A DNA stretch of 42,080 nucleotides from contig NZ_CALJEM010000041.1 of the NCBI RefSeq assembly GCF_938074695.1, forward strand, positions 1-42,080, written 5' to 3'. The position numbers and the translations under genes are program-made. Under the pieces are notes generated by a model. The model was not told the origin of the DNA. It searched no databases and saw only the letters and a program-made list of their open reading frames with translations. Positions 34,235-42,080 of the stretch are shown here, piece by piece (within the stretch, counting starts at the first letter, position 1; every line of letters starts with the position of its first letter). This DNA is from an uncultured Thermosynechococcus sp. GTDB lineage: Bacteria > Cyanobacteriota > Cyanobacteriia > Thermosynechococcales > Thermosynechococcaceae.

Positions 34235-34660
34235 TTAGCCAGCTCCACAGGAGGGGCACGACCGGTTTATCGTTGAGCTAAAAAAGTTGTGAAGAGGAAA
34301 AATTTCTGAATTGACTCCATCAAATAGCGTAATCTCATTCAGGAGGCTCTTCTTAGCTAGTTGCGCATATCGAGGATCAATTTCGACAGGCCTGCACCAC
34401 CACTTCTCTTTGTCCAACACCGCAATTAACCCGGCACGAGCAATTCCATAGGGGGTTGAGGGCACTAGCCATGATCCACTAGCCGTCCGCCCTGAGATGC
34501 TTCCCTCCTTCCAGACAATGGTGCACTGGTATTTCCAGCCAAGCTCCTGAGCCAAAACCGTCAAATCTGCATCTTGTACTGCGCGATATTCAAGACCGAC
34601 CTCATAGGGGCAGTCACAATCAAGTTACTAAAAGGCTCAGCAAATAAATGAGACTAATTC
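34235..34660 (-). pseudogene. Degraded beta-class (N4/N6) DNA methyltransferase
   Basis: Read leftward, the motif-IV region is LIVTAP broken by a one-base loss (expected TSPPYE), continuing in another frame EVGLEYRAVQDADLTVLAQE. The frame starting at 34564 then gives ELGWKYQCTIVWKEGSISGR and ASGSWLVPSTPYG, typical of the region after the catalytic motif. It then jumps to RPVEIDPRYAQLAKKSLLNE, the motif-I-end region of permuted beta-class methylases. A TAG interrupts the start, and the FxGxG SAM-binding loop is deleted. Thus it is a dead gene, lying between pyrR and tRNA-Ser. Confidence 0.7.
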
Positions 34661-34676
34661 CGTTGATCTTCCTGAA

Positions 34677-35219
34677 TCAATAGGGTTTCCGCAACTCTAC
34701 TCCATCCCGCTGATCAATCTCTTGCAAAAGTACCTTCACCACTTCATCGCGAGCTGTGGGCAGCACTTTACCGGTAAAGTCGGGGTGAATGGGCAATTCC
34801 CGATGCCCGCGATCAATCAGCGCCAGTAACCAAATGGCACTGGGGCGACCATAGTCGTGGACAGCATTCAAGGCGGCGCGAATCGTGCGGCCACTAAAGA
34901 TCACATCATCCACCAAGACCACAATCCGCCTAGAGAGATCGACCGGAATCAGGGTCTGCTGTGGTGTGCGCGGGCCAATGCGATCCAAGTCATCGCGATA
35001 AAACGTAATGTCCAACTCACCGATGGGCAAGCTCAGCCCTTCCAGTTGTTCAATGTGTTGCCCCAAGAGCTTGGCAAGGGGAACGCCACGGGTATGAATC
35101 CCCAACAACACCAATTTGTCGAGGGCATCGCGAGCCTTCTCCACCACTTGGGAGGCTAAGCGGGTTACAGTGCGCCGTAGATCGTCGGCGCTTAGAATTT
35201 CAATGACTTCACCAGCCAT
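34677..35219 (-). CDS. pyrR: PyrR: pyrimidine-operon regulator / uracil phosphoribosyltransferase
   Basis: A 180-residue protein from ATG 35219 ([20 protein letters not shown]), matching the PyrR start; upstream frame to 35408 is not conserved. The PRPP-binding motif is [20 protein letters not shown], with [17 protein letters not shown] and [11 protein letters not shown] also typical. In Bacillus, PyrR binds pyr mRNA to cause attenuation and has weak UPRTase activity. No pyr biosynthetic gene or PyrR-binding loop was seen nearby, so its targets are elsewhere or it acts mainly as an enzyme. Confidence 0.92.
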   Translation of the reverse strand: MAGEVIEILSADDLRRTVTRLASQVVEKARDALDKLVLLGIHTRGVPLAKLLGQHIEQLEGLSLPIGELDITFYRDDLDRIGPRTPQQTLIPVDLSRRIVVLVDDVIFSGRTIRAALNAVHDYGRPSAIWLLALIDRGHRELPIHPDFTGKVLPTARDEVVKVLLQEIDQRDGVELRKPY

Positions 35220-35582
35220 GGCCGTCACGGTAGGGAATTCCCAGATTTTAGCGAAATTCCCGCAAAAAGAAACCCTACGCCAAGCGGGTAGGGCCAAGGA
35301 CGCAGTTAGGAGGTATCTTGTTTCCCTACGATACTGCCGATATTTTGGGGGAGCCAAAGCTTTTACCAATTCTTTAGATTTGGCGCAATTAACTGTTACA
35401 ATACACAAGAAGCTGTTATCTAGAATACTAAATTCTCAGCCCTTTTCTAAAATGGGTGGGAATCTAGTTTGGGCGGTTTCAAGTGCCTTCACCCCTTCTG
35501 AAAAGGACTGTGGGGGGCTTGCTCCTCTGTCCCTCGACTACCCTAAGAGCTAGGAAAGAATTCTTTAATTTAGTATTGGGCA
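35220..35582. other. Intergenic region between divergent pyrR and uvrB
   Basis: 363 bases without a convincing gene. It should hold both promoters. AT-rich 35380-35435 has candidate -10 elements for either direction (TACAAT at about 35398, TAGAAT at about 35421), none with a clear -35. CCCTTTTCTAAAATGGG near 35440-35456 is a weak hairpin. No LexA-like box was recognised before uvrB. Confidence 0.4.
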
Positions 35583-37592
35583 ATGACCAGCACTCCGTTT
35601 CGCATTCACGCTCCCTTTGAACCCACCGGTGATCAACCCCAAGCTATTCAAAAACTGGTCGCTGGGGTACGGGCAGGACATCGCTTCCAGACCCTGCTAG
35701 GGGCAACGGGCACGGGTAAAACCCACACAATCGCCCGCGTGATCGAGGCTATTGGTCGCCCGACCCTAGTCTTGGCTCACAACAAAACCTTGGCGGCGCA
35801 ACTGTGCAATGAACTGCGCTCCTTTTTTCCGGAAAATGCGGTTGAGTACTTTATCTCCTACTACGACTACTACCAGCCTGAAGCCTACATTCCCGTTACC
35901 GATACTTACATTGAAAAAAGTGCTTCGATTAACGAAGAGATTGATATGTTGCGCCACTCTGCTACTCGCTCCCTCTTTGAACGGCGGGATGTCATTGTGG
36001 TTGCCTCGATTAGCTGCATCTACGGCTTGGGCATTCCAGCGGAGTATCTAAAGGCAGCCATTCCTCTAGAAGTGGGCTGTGAAACGGATCTGCGGCAACT
36101 CCTGCGGCAGTTAGCCACGATTCAATACACTCGCAATGATGTGGAGTTAGGACGGGGGCGTTTTCGGGTCAAAGGGGATGTCTTAGAGATTGGGCCGGCC
36201 TATGAAGATCGCATTATTCGCGTCGAGTTTTTTGGCGATGAAATTGAAGCGATTCGCTATGTGGATCCGCTGACGGGGGAAACCCTGCAAAGTGTGGAAC
36301 GCCTGAATATCTATCCTGCGAAGCACTTTGTCACCCCTGCGGAGCGTCTTGAAGCAGCCTGTGCCGCTATTGAGGCAGAACTTAAAGAGCGAGTTGCCCA
36401 GTTAGAGGCAGAAAACAAGCTACTGGAGGCACAGCGCCTCAGTCAACGCACCCGCTATGACTTGGAAATGCTGCGGCAAGTGGGTTACTGCAATGGAGTC
36501 GAGAATTACTCGCGTCACTTGGCGGGCCGGGCAGCGGGGGAACCGCCGGAGTGTTTGATTGATTACTTTCCTGAGGATTGGCTCCTGGTGGTGGATGAAT
36601 CCCACGTTACAGTGCCCCAGATTCGCGGCATGTACAATGGCGACCAAGCCCGCAAAAAGGTGCTGATTGACCATGGCTTTCGGCTGCCCAGTGCGGCAGA
36701 TAATCGCCCCCTCAAGGCGGAGGAATTTTGGCAGAAGGTGAAGCAGTGCATTTTTGTCTCGGCTACCCCCGGCGATTGGGAATTAGCGGTATCGCAAGGG
36801 CAAGTGGTGGAGCAAATTATTCGCCCCACAGGGGTGGTGGATCCAGAGATTTTTGTCCGCCCGACCCAAGGACAGGTGGATGATTTGTATGGAGAGATTC
36901 GCCTGCGGTGCGATCGCCAGGAGCGAGTACTGGTGACCACCCTCACCAAACGCATGGCCGAGGATCTCACAGAATACTTCCAAGAGCGGGGCGTGCGAGT
37001 ACGCTATCTGCACTCAGAAATTAATGCGATTGAGCGCATTGAAATTCTGGAAGCCCTGCGCCAAGGGGACTTTGACGTGCTGATTGGGGTGAACCTGCTG
37101 CGGGAGGGACTGGACTTACCAGAGGTGTCGTTAGTGGCAATCCTGGATGCCGATAAAGAGGGCTTCCTGCGGGCGGAGCGATCGCTCATTCAAATGATTG
37201 GCCGCGCAGCCCGCCATGTGCGGGGACAGGCCATTCTCTATGCCGACACCCTCACCGACAGTATGCAAAAAGCAATCCAAGAAACAGAGCGGCGCCGCGC
37301 CATTCAACTGGCCTATAACCAAGCCCACGGCATCACCCCCCAACCCATTGTCAAGAAAACCAGCAACGCTATTTTGGCCTTTTTGGAGGTCTCCCGCCGT
37401 CTGAATACCGAGTCGGTACCTCTGTTATCTGCCCAAACCTTACAGGAACTGAGTTTAGAGGACATTCCCCAACTGATCCAAGACCTGGAGGCAAAAATGA
37501 AGGCAGCCGCTCAAGAATTGGCCTTTGAGGAGGCCGCTCGCTATCGCGATCAAATTAAGCGTCTGCGCGATCGCTTGCTGGGACACGTCTAG
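35583..37592 (+). CDS. uvrB: Excinuclease ABC subunit B
   Basis: A 669-residue UvrB, the damage-verifying helicase of nucleotide-excision repair. The start is ATG 35583 ([20 protein letters not shown]). Walker A is [14 protein letters not shown]. The beta-hairpin that clamps DNA is [24 protein letters not shown] is in [13 protein letters not shown], and motifs V/VI are [17 protein letters not shown] and [14 protein letters not shown]. The C-terminal UVR domain ([20 protein letters not shown] in slightly varied form) binds UvrC. The length is standard. Confidence 0.96.
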   Translation: MTSTPFRIHAPFEPTGDQPQAIQKLVAGVRAGHRFQTLLGATGTGKTHTIARVIEAIGRPTLVLAHNKTLAAQLCNELRSFFPENAVEYFISYYDYYQPEAYIPVTDTYIEKSASINEEIDMLRHSATRSLFERRDVIVVASISCIYGLGIPAEYLKAAIPLEVGCETDLRQLLRQLATIQYTRNDVELGRGRFRVKGDVLEIGPAYEDRIIRVEFFGDEIEAIRYVDPLTGETLQSVERLNIYPAKHFVTPAERLEAACAAIEAELKERVAQLEAENKLLEAQRLSQRTRYDLEMLRQVGYCNGVENYSRHLAGRAAGEPPECLIDYFPEDWLLVVDESHVTVPQIRGMYNGDQARKKVLIDHGFRLPSAADNRPLKAEEFWQKVKQCIFVSATPGDWELAVSQGQVVEQIIRPTGVVDPEIFVRPTQGQVDDLYGEIRLRCDRQERVLVTTLTKRMAEDLTEYFQERGVRVRYLHSEINAIERIEILEALRQGDFDVLIGVNLLREGLDLPEVSLVAILDADKEGFLRAERSLIQMIGRAARHVRGQAILYADTLTDSMQKAIQETERRRAIQLAYNQAHGITPQPIVKKTSNAILAFLEVSRRLNTESVPLLSAQTLQELSLEDIPQLIQDLEAKMKAAAQELAFEEAARYRDQIKRLRDRLLGHV

Positions 37593-37747
37593 AATTATGA
37601 ACTTTTGTAATAGTTCGCAACAGTCCGTAAACGAAAGCCAAGGGGGGGAAACCCGCCCATGGTAAGCTAAGTACGGTTTTAGTCCGCGCATTTTGGCTGG
37701 CGTTCGGGTTAACGCTAGTTTTACAGTTCTAGGAGTAAGAAAAACCT

Positions 37748-38257
37748 ATGCGTGATGCCGTCACCACACTGATTAAAAACTATGACTCCACCGGTCGCTA
37801 CCTCGATCGCGATGCTGTTGAGCGCTTGCGCTCCTACTTTAATTCCGGTGCGGCGCGGGTTAAAGCAGCGGCAGTAATCAATGGCGATGCCGCAGCCATC
37901 GTTAAGGAAGCCGCTTCTGCCCTCTTCACAGAGCAGCCGGAACTGATTCAACCCGGCGGCAACGCCTATACCACCCGCCGCTATGCCACCTGCTTGCGGG
38001 ATATGGACTACTACCTGCGCTATGCCAGCTATGCCATTGTGGCCGGGGATGTGGATGTCCTCAATGAGCGCGTCCTTGAAGGGTTGCGGGAAACTTACAA
38101 CTCCCTTGGGGTTCCCATTGGTCCAACGGTGCGGGGCATTCAAATCATGAAGGAGATTGTGCGCGATCGCGTCACCGCCGCTGGCATTGAAGACACCAGC
38201 ATTGTTGAACAGCCCTTTGACTATATGTGCCGCCAACTGAGCGAAGTGAATATTTAA
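37748..38257 (+). CDS. apcF: Allophycocyanin beta-18 subunit (ApcF)
   Basis: A 169-residue phycobiliprotein, a minor core subunit that pairs with ApcE next to the terminal emitter. The chromophore-binding Cys lies in TTRRYATCLRDMDYYLRYA. The 169-residue length and the start MRDAVTTLIKNYDSTGRYL separate it from ApcB (161 residues). GGAG sits just upstream of ATG 37748. As usual for apcF it stands alone, away from apcABC. It should be expressed with the phycobilisome core. ispF follows after 80 bases on the same strand. Confidence 0.93.
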   Translation: MRDAVTTLIKNYDSTGRYLDRDAVERLRSYFNSGAARVKAAAVINGDAAAIVKEAASALFTEQPELIQPGGNAYTTRRYATCLRDMDYYLRYASYAIVAGDVDVLNERVLEGLRETYNSLGVPIGPTVRGIQIMKEIVRDRVTAAGIEDTSIVEQPFDYMCRQLSEVNI

Positions 38258-38337
38258 GTTGGCCAAGGTAGAAGACTCTGCAACAATAGAGGGCGGTAGT
38301 ATCGGCGATCGCCCCTTCGTTATTTTATACAGCAGCC

Positions 38338-38820
38338 ATGAAAATCCGCATTGGCAATGGTTACGACATCCATCAATTGGTGGCGGGGCGGCCTCTCATT
38401 TTAGGCGGTGTCAAACTAGAACACTCCCTAGGACTCTTGGGACATAGTGATGCCGATGTCCTAACCCATGCAATTATGGACGCCCTCTTGGGTGCCCTCA
38501 GCCTGGGGGATATTGGCCATTACTTTCCCCCCACTGATCCGCAGTGGGCAGGGGCAGATAGTCAAGTCCTATTGGCAAAAGTGGCGGCACTGATTGCAGA
38601 ACGGGGCTGGCAAGTGGGCAACATTGATGCGGTAGTTGTGGCGGAGCGCCCCAAACTCAAGCCCTACCTTCACCAGATGCGCGATCGCCTGGCAATGACC
38701 CTTGGTATTGATCGTGACCAGATTAGTATTAAAGCCACCACCAATGAAAAACTAGGGCCTGTGGGGCGCGAAGAGGGGATAGCTGCCTATGCGGTTGCCC
38801 TACTCCAGTCAGCGGCTTAG
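38338..38820 (+). CDS. ispF: 2-C-methyl-D-erythritol 2,4-cyclodiphosphate synthase
   Basis: A 160-residue IspF, cyclising CDP-ME 2-phosphate to MEcPP in the MEP pathway as a zinc-dependent trimer. The zinc ligands lie in [10 protein letters not shown] (Asp, His) and in the [20 protein letters not shown] stretch; further signatures are [23 protein letters not shown] and [20 protein letters not shown]. It is the third MEP gene of the window, about 20 kb from dxr-ispH. Confidence 0.95.
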   Translation: MKIRIGNGYDIHQLVAGRPLILGGVKLEHSLGLLGHSDADVLTHAIMDALLGALSLGDIGHYFPPTDPQWAGADSQVLLAKVAALIAERGWQVGNIDAVVVAERPKLKPYLHQMRDRLAMTLGIDRDQISIKATTNEKLGPVGREEGIAAYAVALLQSAA

Positions 38821-38829
38821 GATGAATCA

Positions 38830-39576
38830 TTACCTGACGTAGAGGCTGTGGTGAAAATTCGTTTGCTCACACCGACTTTCCTCTAAGTTGGCATGGCGAA
38901 AGTTGGCCCAGCAACACGTCGCCCCCTGTAGGTTAGCGCGCACAAAAAGGGCACGGGCAAAGTAACCCCGCGTCAGCCCCGCATGGGCGAGGTTGGCCCC
39001 ATAGAAGTTGCAGCGATAGGCTTGCACCCCCTCAAGGGAAGCCTGCACCAGTTGCGCAAAACGCAGCGTGGCCTCATTTAGACTCGCTCCCATGAGCAGA
39101 GCAAAGGAAAAGTCACTGGCAGCGGCGCGGGCATGGCTGAGATCGGCTTCACACCAATTACTGTGGCGACAATCTGCCTGCTCAAGGGTAGCCCAAGAGA
39201 AATCGGCATAGCTAAACCGCGCGTGCTGTAAATTGGCCAGTTGAAAATTTGCCCGCTGGGCAGTGGCGCGATCGCCCACCGTTTTCAAAAACAACGCGCC
39301 GCGACAATCAGCATCATTGAGGTTGGCTGCGGTTAAATCTGCCTCATGAAGGTTGGCAAAGCGCAAATCCCCATGGGCAAGGTTCACTTCCCGCAGACAG
39401 GCCCGGCTCAGGTTACACCCCCGCAGATCGTAACCCCGCAGATCCATGCCCGTCAAATTCATGTCACTTAAATCTACAGTAAGCTGAGGATAGGTTTGCC
39501 GCCACTCGTTCCAGAGGTGTCTACCCCCCCGCAGGCGATCGCCGACTACCTGAGTCGAGTCCCCTTTGATCATCAT
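38830..39576 (-). CDS. Pentapeptide-repeat protein
   Basis: About 248 residues from ATG 39576 (MMIKGDSTQVVGD), behind GAGG; the frame extends to 39597. From residue ~45 onward it is made of A(D/N)LxX-type repeats (for example MDLRGYDLRGCNLSRACLRE, NLHEADLTAANLNDADCRG, ANLAHAGLTRGYFARALFVR), predicted to form a right-handed quadrilateral beta-helix. No signal peptide or membrane helix is seen. Some such proteins mimic DNA or act as scaffolds, and cyanobacteria have many of unknown role. It is convergent with ispF and divergent from the LysR gene. Confidence 0.82.
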   Translation of the reverse strand: MMIKGDSTQVVGDRLRGGRHLWNEWRQTYPQLTVDLSDMNLTGMDLRGYDLRGCNLSRACLREVNLAHGDLRFANLHEADLTAANLNDADCRGALFLKTVGDRATAQRANFQLANLQHARFSYADFSWATLEQADCRHSNWCEADLSHARAAASDFSFALLMGASLNEATLRFAQLVQASLEGVQAYRCNFYGANLAHAGLTRGYFARALFVRANLQGATCCWANFRHANLEESRCEQTNFHHSLYVR

Positions 39577-39623
39577 TCTTGCCTCGAGATTCTTCACATT
39601 TCGTTATCCTGCCGCCAAATTTG

Positions 39624-39639
39624 ATAGAATTCAATCTAT
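39624..39639. promoter_or_regulatory. Inverted repeat upstream of the LysR gene, possible operator
   Basis: ATAGA-ATTCAA-TCTAT forms a 16-bp imperfect palindrome in the divergent promoter region, overlapping the plus-strand TAGAAT (39625-39630) that could be a -10. LysR proteins usually bind such T-rich/A-rich dyads near their own promoter, so autoregulation is plausible. Confidence 0.35.
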
Positions 39640-39671
39640 GTAGCCCTATCGCTGACGAAAGGAGAGTGGGT

Positions 39672-40628
39672 TTGAAACAGGCAACCCTACATCAGCTTAA
39701 GGTTTTTGAGGTCACTGCTCGCCACGGAAGTTTTACTCGTGCTGCTGAGGAACTCTTTCTGACGCAGCCCACCGTCTCCATTCAAATGAAGCAGTTGACC
39801 CGTGCCGTTGGCATGCCCCTCTTTGAACAAGTGGGCAAACGGCTCTATCTCACTGAAGCTGGCAAAGAACTGTTGGCCACCTGTCAAGACATTTTTGAGC
39901 GGCTTGAGCGGTTTGAAATGGCCATTGCCAACCTCAAAGGTCTGAAGCAGGGACACTTGCGGCTGTGTGTAATTACCACGGCCAAATATGTGATTCCCCG
40001 CCTGCTAGGCCCCTTTTGCCAGCGCTATCCTGGGATTGATGTCGCTCTAACGGTCACTAACCACGAACAGGTGGTGGAGCGCATCCGAGGCAATATGGAT
40101 GATCTTTATATTCCCAGTTACCCACCAGACAATGTAGATGTGGAGTGCCACCGCTTTTTGGATAACCCCTTGGTGGTGGTTGCCCCCAGTCACCATCGCC
40201 TCAGTGGCCGCAGTAAAATTCCAATTCAAGAGTTGGCAGGAGAACCCTTTATTATGCGGGAGCAGGGGTCGGGCACCCGTCAAGCAGTGGAGAAACTCTT
40301 CGCCCAGCACGGTGTACCAATCAATATCCGTCTTGAATTGGGGAGCAATGAATCCATTAAGCAGGCGATCGCGGGCGGTTTGGGAATTTCTGTGCTTTCC
40401 CATCACTGCTTAGCCCTTGACCGTGAGTCCGGCCAATTGACGATTCTCGATGTGGAACACTTCCCAATTCAGCGGCACTGGCATCTGGTTTATCCTGCGG
40501 GCAAGCAGCTGTCGGTGGTGGCCCAAGCCTTCTTTGACTATGTCTTAACGGAGGGGCGGCAGATGATTGAATCCAGCCTCACCTACCCCGGTGGGGCGGC
40601 TCCTGCCAAGGAACTCAACCCGGTCTAG
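39672..40628 (+). CDS. LysR-family regulator of the CmpR/NdhR (carbon-limitation) group
   Basis: 318 residues from TTG 39672 (LKQATLHQLKVFEVTARHGS), 7 bases after AAGGAG; GTG 39666 is too close to that site and the longer frame to 39579 is not conserved. The winged helix-turn-helix lies at ~1-65 (RAAEELFLTQPTVSIQMKQL). The effector domain has LCVITTAKYVIPRLLGPFCQ, PFIMREQGSGTR and AIAGGLGISVLSHH. This closely resembles CmpR and NdhR/CcmR, which control bicarbonate uptake and NDH-1 genes and sense 2-phosphoglycolate, RuBP or 2-oxoglutarate. Which of the two cannot be settled from the sequence. Its gene targets are not adjacent. Confidence 0.85.
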   Translation: MKQATLHQLKVFEVTARHGSFTRAAEELFLTQPTVSIQMKQLTRAVGMPLFEQVGKRLYLTEAGKELLATCQDIFERLERFEMAIANLKGLKQGHLRLCVITTAKYVIPRLLGPFCQRYPGIDVALTVTNHEQVVERIRGNMDDLYIPSYPPDNVDVECHRFLDNPLVVVAPSHHRLSGRSKIPIQELAGEPFIMREQGSGTRQAVEKLFAQHGVPINIRLELGSNESIKQAIAGGLGISVLSHHCLALDRESGQLTILDVEHFPIQRHWHLVYPAGKQLSVVAQAFFDYVLTEGRQMIESSLTYPGGAAPAKELNPV

Positions 40629-40629
40629 C

Positions 40630-41274
40630 ATGGTCAAGCTGCAATTTCTTGCCCTTCCCGATCCGCCGATCGCGGCAGCGCACAGTCTTTTACTGCTCCA
40701 CGGCTGGGGGGCCAATGCCGCAGACTTAATCTCCCTTGGGCCATTACTGGCGCCCCAAGCCCAAACCTATGCCGCAGAAGCCCCCTTTCCCCATCCCTAC
40801 GTTGCCCAGGGGCGGATGTGGTATGACCTGAATCAGCACGATGCCCCCAATGGGTCATTATTGCTGGATGAGCGGGCAACGGATTTAGCCACCAGTGAAG
40901 CTGCACTGCGGGAGTGGATTGCCAGCTTGCCCATTGATCTAAGTCGCACAATTTTGGGGGGATTCTCCCAAGGGGGGGCACTGACCTTGGCCGTGGGCTT
41001 AACGTTGCCCTTGGCGGGACTAGTGGTCTTTAGCGGCTATGTGGTACGCCCGCCGGTGGTCGCAGCCACCTCACCACCCGTGTTGATGATCCATGGCACA
41101 GCGGATCCGGTGGTACCCTTTGCCAGTGCCCAGGCCAGTTGGCAAGCCCTGCAAGCAGCCGGTGTCAAGGGAGAGTTTCATGCCCTACCCATGGCCCATG
41201 AAATCAACGGAGAAGCGATCGCGATCGCCCGCCAGTTTATTGAAAATGCCCTTTCTCAAATCAACTCAAACTGA
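40630..41274 (+). CDS. Carboxylesterase/phospholipase (YpfH/esterase-like alpha/beta hydrolase)
   Basis: A 214-residue protein from ATG 40630, one base after the LysR stop (40628), so the two are probably translationally coupled. The alpha/beta hydrolase motifs are HSLLLLHGWGANAADLISLG, the nucleophile elbow GGFSQGGALTLA, the acid in MIHGTADPVVPFASAQ and the His in HALPMAHEINGEAIAIAR. It fits the phospholipase/carboxylesterase (Abhydrolase_2) family. The substrate is unknown. The C-terminus overlaps the convergent phytol-kinase-like gene by 14 bases. Confidence 0.82.
   Translation: MVKLQFLALPDPPIAAAHSLLLLHGWGANAADLISLGPLLAPQAQTYAAEAPFPHPYVAQGRMWYDLNQHDAPNGSLLLDERATDLATSEAALREWIASLPIDLSRTILGGFSQGGALTLAVGLTLPLAGLVVFSGYVVRPPVVAATSPPVLMIHGTADPVVPFASAQASWQALQAAGVKGEFHALPMAHEINGEAIAIARQFIENALSQINSN
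41215..41228. repeat. Two overlapping HIP1 palindromes
   Basis: GCGATCGC occurs at 41215-41222 and again at 41221-41228, sharing two bases. HIP1 is found throughout the window (for example near 2949, 3833, 7692, 22952 and 38164) except in 1-644. It is a cyanobacterial genome signature, probably linked to methylation and not to this gene. Confidence 0.85.
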
Positions 41275-41911
41275 GCAAGCCGTAGCCGAGTAGAGCGCTG
41301 CCAATTGGAACTGTGAGATTATCAATTCCCCGCCAAGCAATCAGTTCCAAGAGGGTAGCACCCAGACCCACTAGGGGGGCAATCCAGAGCAATTCCACAG
41401 CGGCAATAGGGCTGAGAGATAGAGCCGCCACGAGGGTACTCACCCAGAACATTGTCAGCGTTCCTTCCCAGCTTTTACCCGTTCGCAGCAAAGGGTGTTG
41501 TCCCCAATGAATCCCCACAAGGGCAGCTAGGCCATCTCCCCAAGCCATCACCAAAATTCCCAGAACTACAACTTCCGGCAGCCTGTCCCAAAAGAGCGCC
41601 ATCAATGTGCCAATACTCACGGCATAAAAAAAGGTGCCCCAGCTTTGTCGCCCCACCCCGCTAATACTGGGAAAAATAGGCACCCAATGGGAAAGAAGGG
41701 TGATCACACCGGCGATCGCTGCGGCAACAATGCCCCAACTCGTGGGAACCCCTAGGACGTAGGCAATGAGGATAACTTGACCGGCACCGATGTGAACCAC
41801 TTTCCGTGACCATTCTTTGGCATTGGGAAACCCAGCGTGAATGAGTTCTGCTATGACCAGCACTAAGCCCAGCCAACCTGTGACCAAAATACCTGCCCAG
41901 AACATTCTCAT
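41261..41911 (-). CDS. Phytol kinase-like (CTP-dependent, dolichol kinase family) membrane protein
   Basis: A 216-residue protein with about six or seven hydrophobic helices. GAGGAG precedes ATG 41911. The family motifs are NAKEWSRKVVHIGAGQVILI (near the N-terminus) and LVMAWGDGLAALVGIHWG with TGKSWEGTLTMF, as in phytol kinase (VTE5) and related kinases that use CTP. Phytol kinase phosphorylates phytol released from chlorophyll for tocopherol synthesis and chlorophyll recycling. Other lipid-alcohol substrates are possible. It begins 8 bases after the stop of the epimerase gene, so they may be co-transcribed. Confidence 0.78.
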   Translation of the reverse strand: MRMFWAGILVTGWLGLVLVIAELIHAGFPNAKEWSRKVVHIGAGQVILIAYVLGVPTSWGIVAAAIAGVITLLSHWVPIFPSISGVGRQSWGTFFYAVSIGTLMALFWDRLPEVVVLGILVMAWGDGLAALVGIHWGQHPLLRTGKSWEGTLTMFWVSTLVAALSLSPIAAVELLWIAPLVGLGATLLELIAWRGIDNLTVPIGSALLGYGLLSLS

Positions 41912-41919
41912 TGCTCTCC

Positions 41920-42080
41920 TCAGTTGGCGGTGGCCTTTTGCTTTGGGTGCTGGGCAAAAAACTGTGTCACAATTTCCAGAATGCGATCGCTCGCCTGACC
42001 ATCGCCAAAGGGATTAATTGCCGTTGCCATACGCTTGTAAGCTTCTGAATCCGTGAGCAGCTCAATTGCTGCCGCTGCAA
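41920..42080 (-). CDS. wecB: UDP-N-acetylglucosamine 2-epimerase, C-terminal end (partial)
   Basis: The frame runs from the right edge of the window to TGA 41920-41922. It reads AAAIELLTDSEAYKRMATAI then NPFGDGQASDRILEIV, matching the last ~50 residues of UDP-GlcNAc 2-epimerase; the NPFGDG-A-S-RI motif is diagnostic. The enzyme makes UDP-ManNAc for cell-surface polysaccharides. The rest lies outside the window. Confidence 0.75.
   Translation of the reverse strand, partial: AAAAIELLTDSEAYKRMATAINPFGDGQASDRILEIVTQFFAQHPKQKATAN

Noticed and set aside
34108-34676. tRNA-Ser as integration site for the methyltransferase remnant
   Set aside because: The remnant lies 3' of the tRNA, but no direct repeat of the tRNA 3' end and no integrase were found.

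Overview
The window reads as chromosome of a unicellular, thermophilic cyanobacterium, most likely a Thermosynechococcus. The evidence is a phycobilisome core subunit (apcF), the chlorophyll-binding antenna isiA, sulfolipid synthase (sqdX), a plastid-type MEP pathway (dxr, ispH, ispF), a CmpR/NdhR-type LysR regulator, an Rre1/Ycf29 regulator, an 808-residue sucrose synthase, and very many copies of the cyanobacterial palindrome GCGATCGC (HIP1). The genus is inferred from gene content and protein likeness; no database was searched. No transposase, CRISPR array, prophage block or rRNA operon was seen.

Layout. 1-644 is GC-rich, lacks HIP1 and looks foreign: the C-terminus of a DNA methyltransferase (probably type III Mod) followed by two broken toxin/antitoxin-like fragments. 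751-1781 holds a tRNA-Pro(CGG) with its promoter and two small conserved genes. 1804-5600 is a stress and signalling block: isiA, divergent from a three-receiver diguanylate cyclase, then Rre1. 5608-10934 holds sucrose synthase, a decayed glutamate transporter, a hydrolase and ATP sulfurylase. 10935-12058 is the longest stretch without an obvious gene. It contains a bidirectional terminator, about 400 bp dense in hairpin-forming inverted repeats (candidate ncRNA), and an easily missed 47-codon gene behind a strongly structured leader.

12059-23925 is housekeeping: nagZ-like, a secreted META-domain protein, rlmB, the dxr-ispH pair, a NurA-domain protein, argJ, sqdX and a MidA-type methyltransferase. 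23925-34194 holds a putA/rocA remnant, priA, cruF, ktrA, two small overlapping genes, an omega-aminotransferase, a membrane protein, cysteine synthase and tRNA-Ser(CGA). 34235-42080 has a degraded DNA methyltransferase, pyrR, uvrB, apcF, ispF, a pentapeptide-repeat protein, the LysR regulator with an esterase, a phytol-kinase-like protein and the tail of UDP-GlcNAc 2-epimerase.

Themes. Genes are packed tightly, with convergent stop codons overlapping at three places (15944-15947, 22732-22742, 41261-41274). Three MEP-pathway enzymes lie in the window, two of them adjacent. sat, cysK and sqdX all handle sulfur but are not clustered. At least five loci are recognisable gene corpses (DUF4258/nucleotidyltransferase, gltS, putA, a PAP/fibrillin piece, a beta-class DNA methyltransferase), which suggests genome streamlining. 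The best candidates for undescribed biology are the structured 10986-11395 region and the 47-residue protein with its hairpin leader at 11694-11956.
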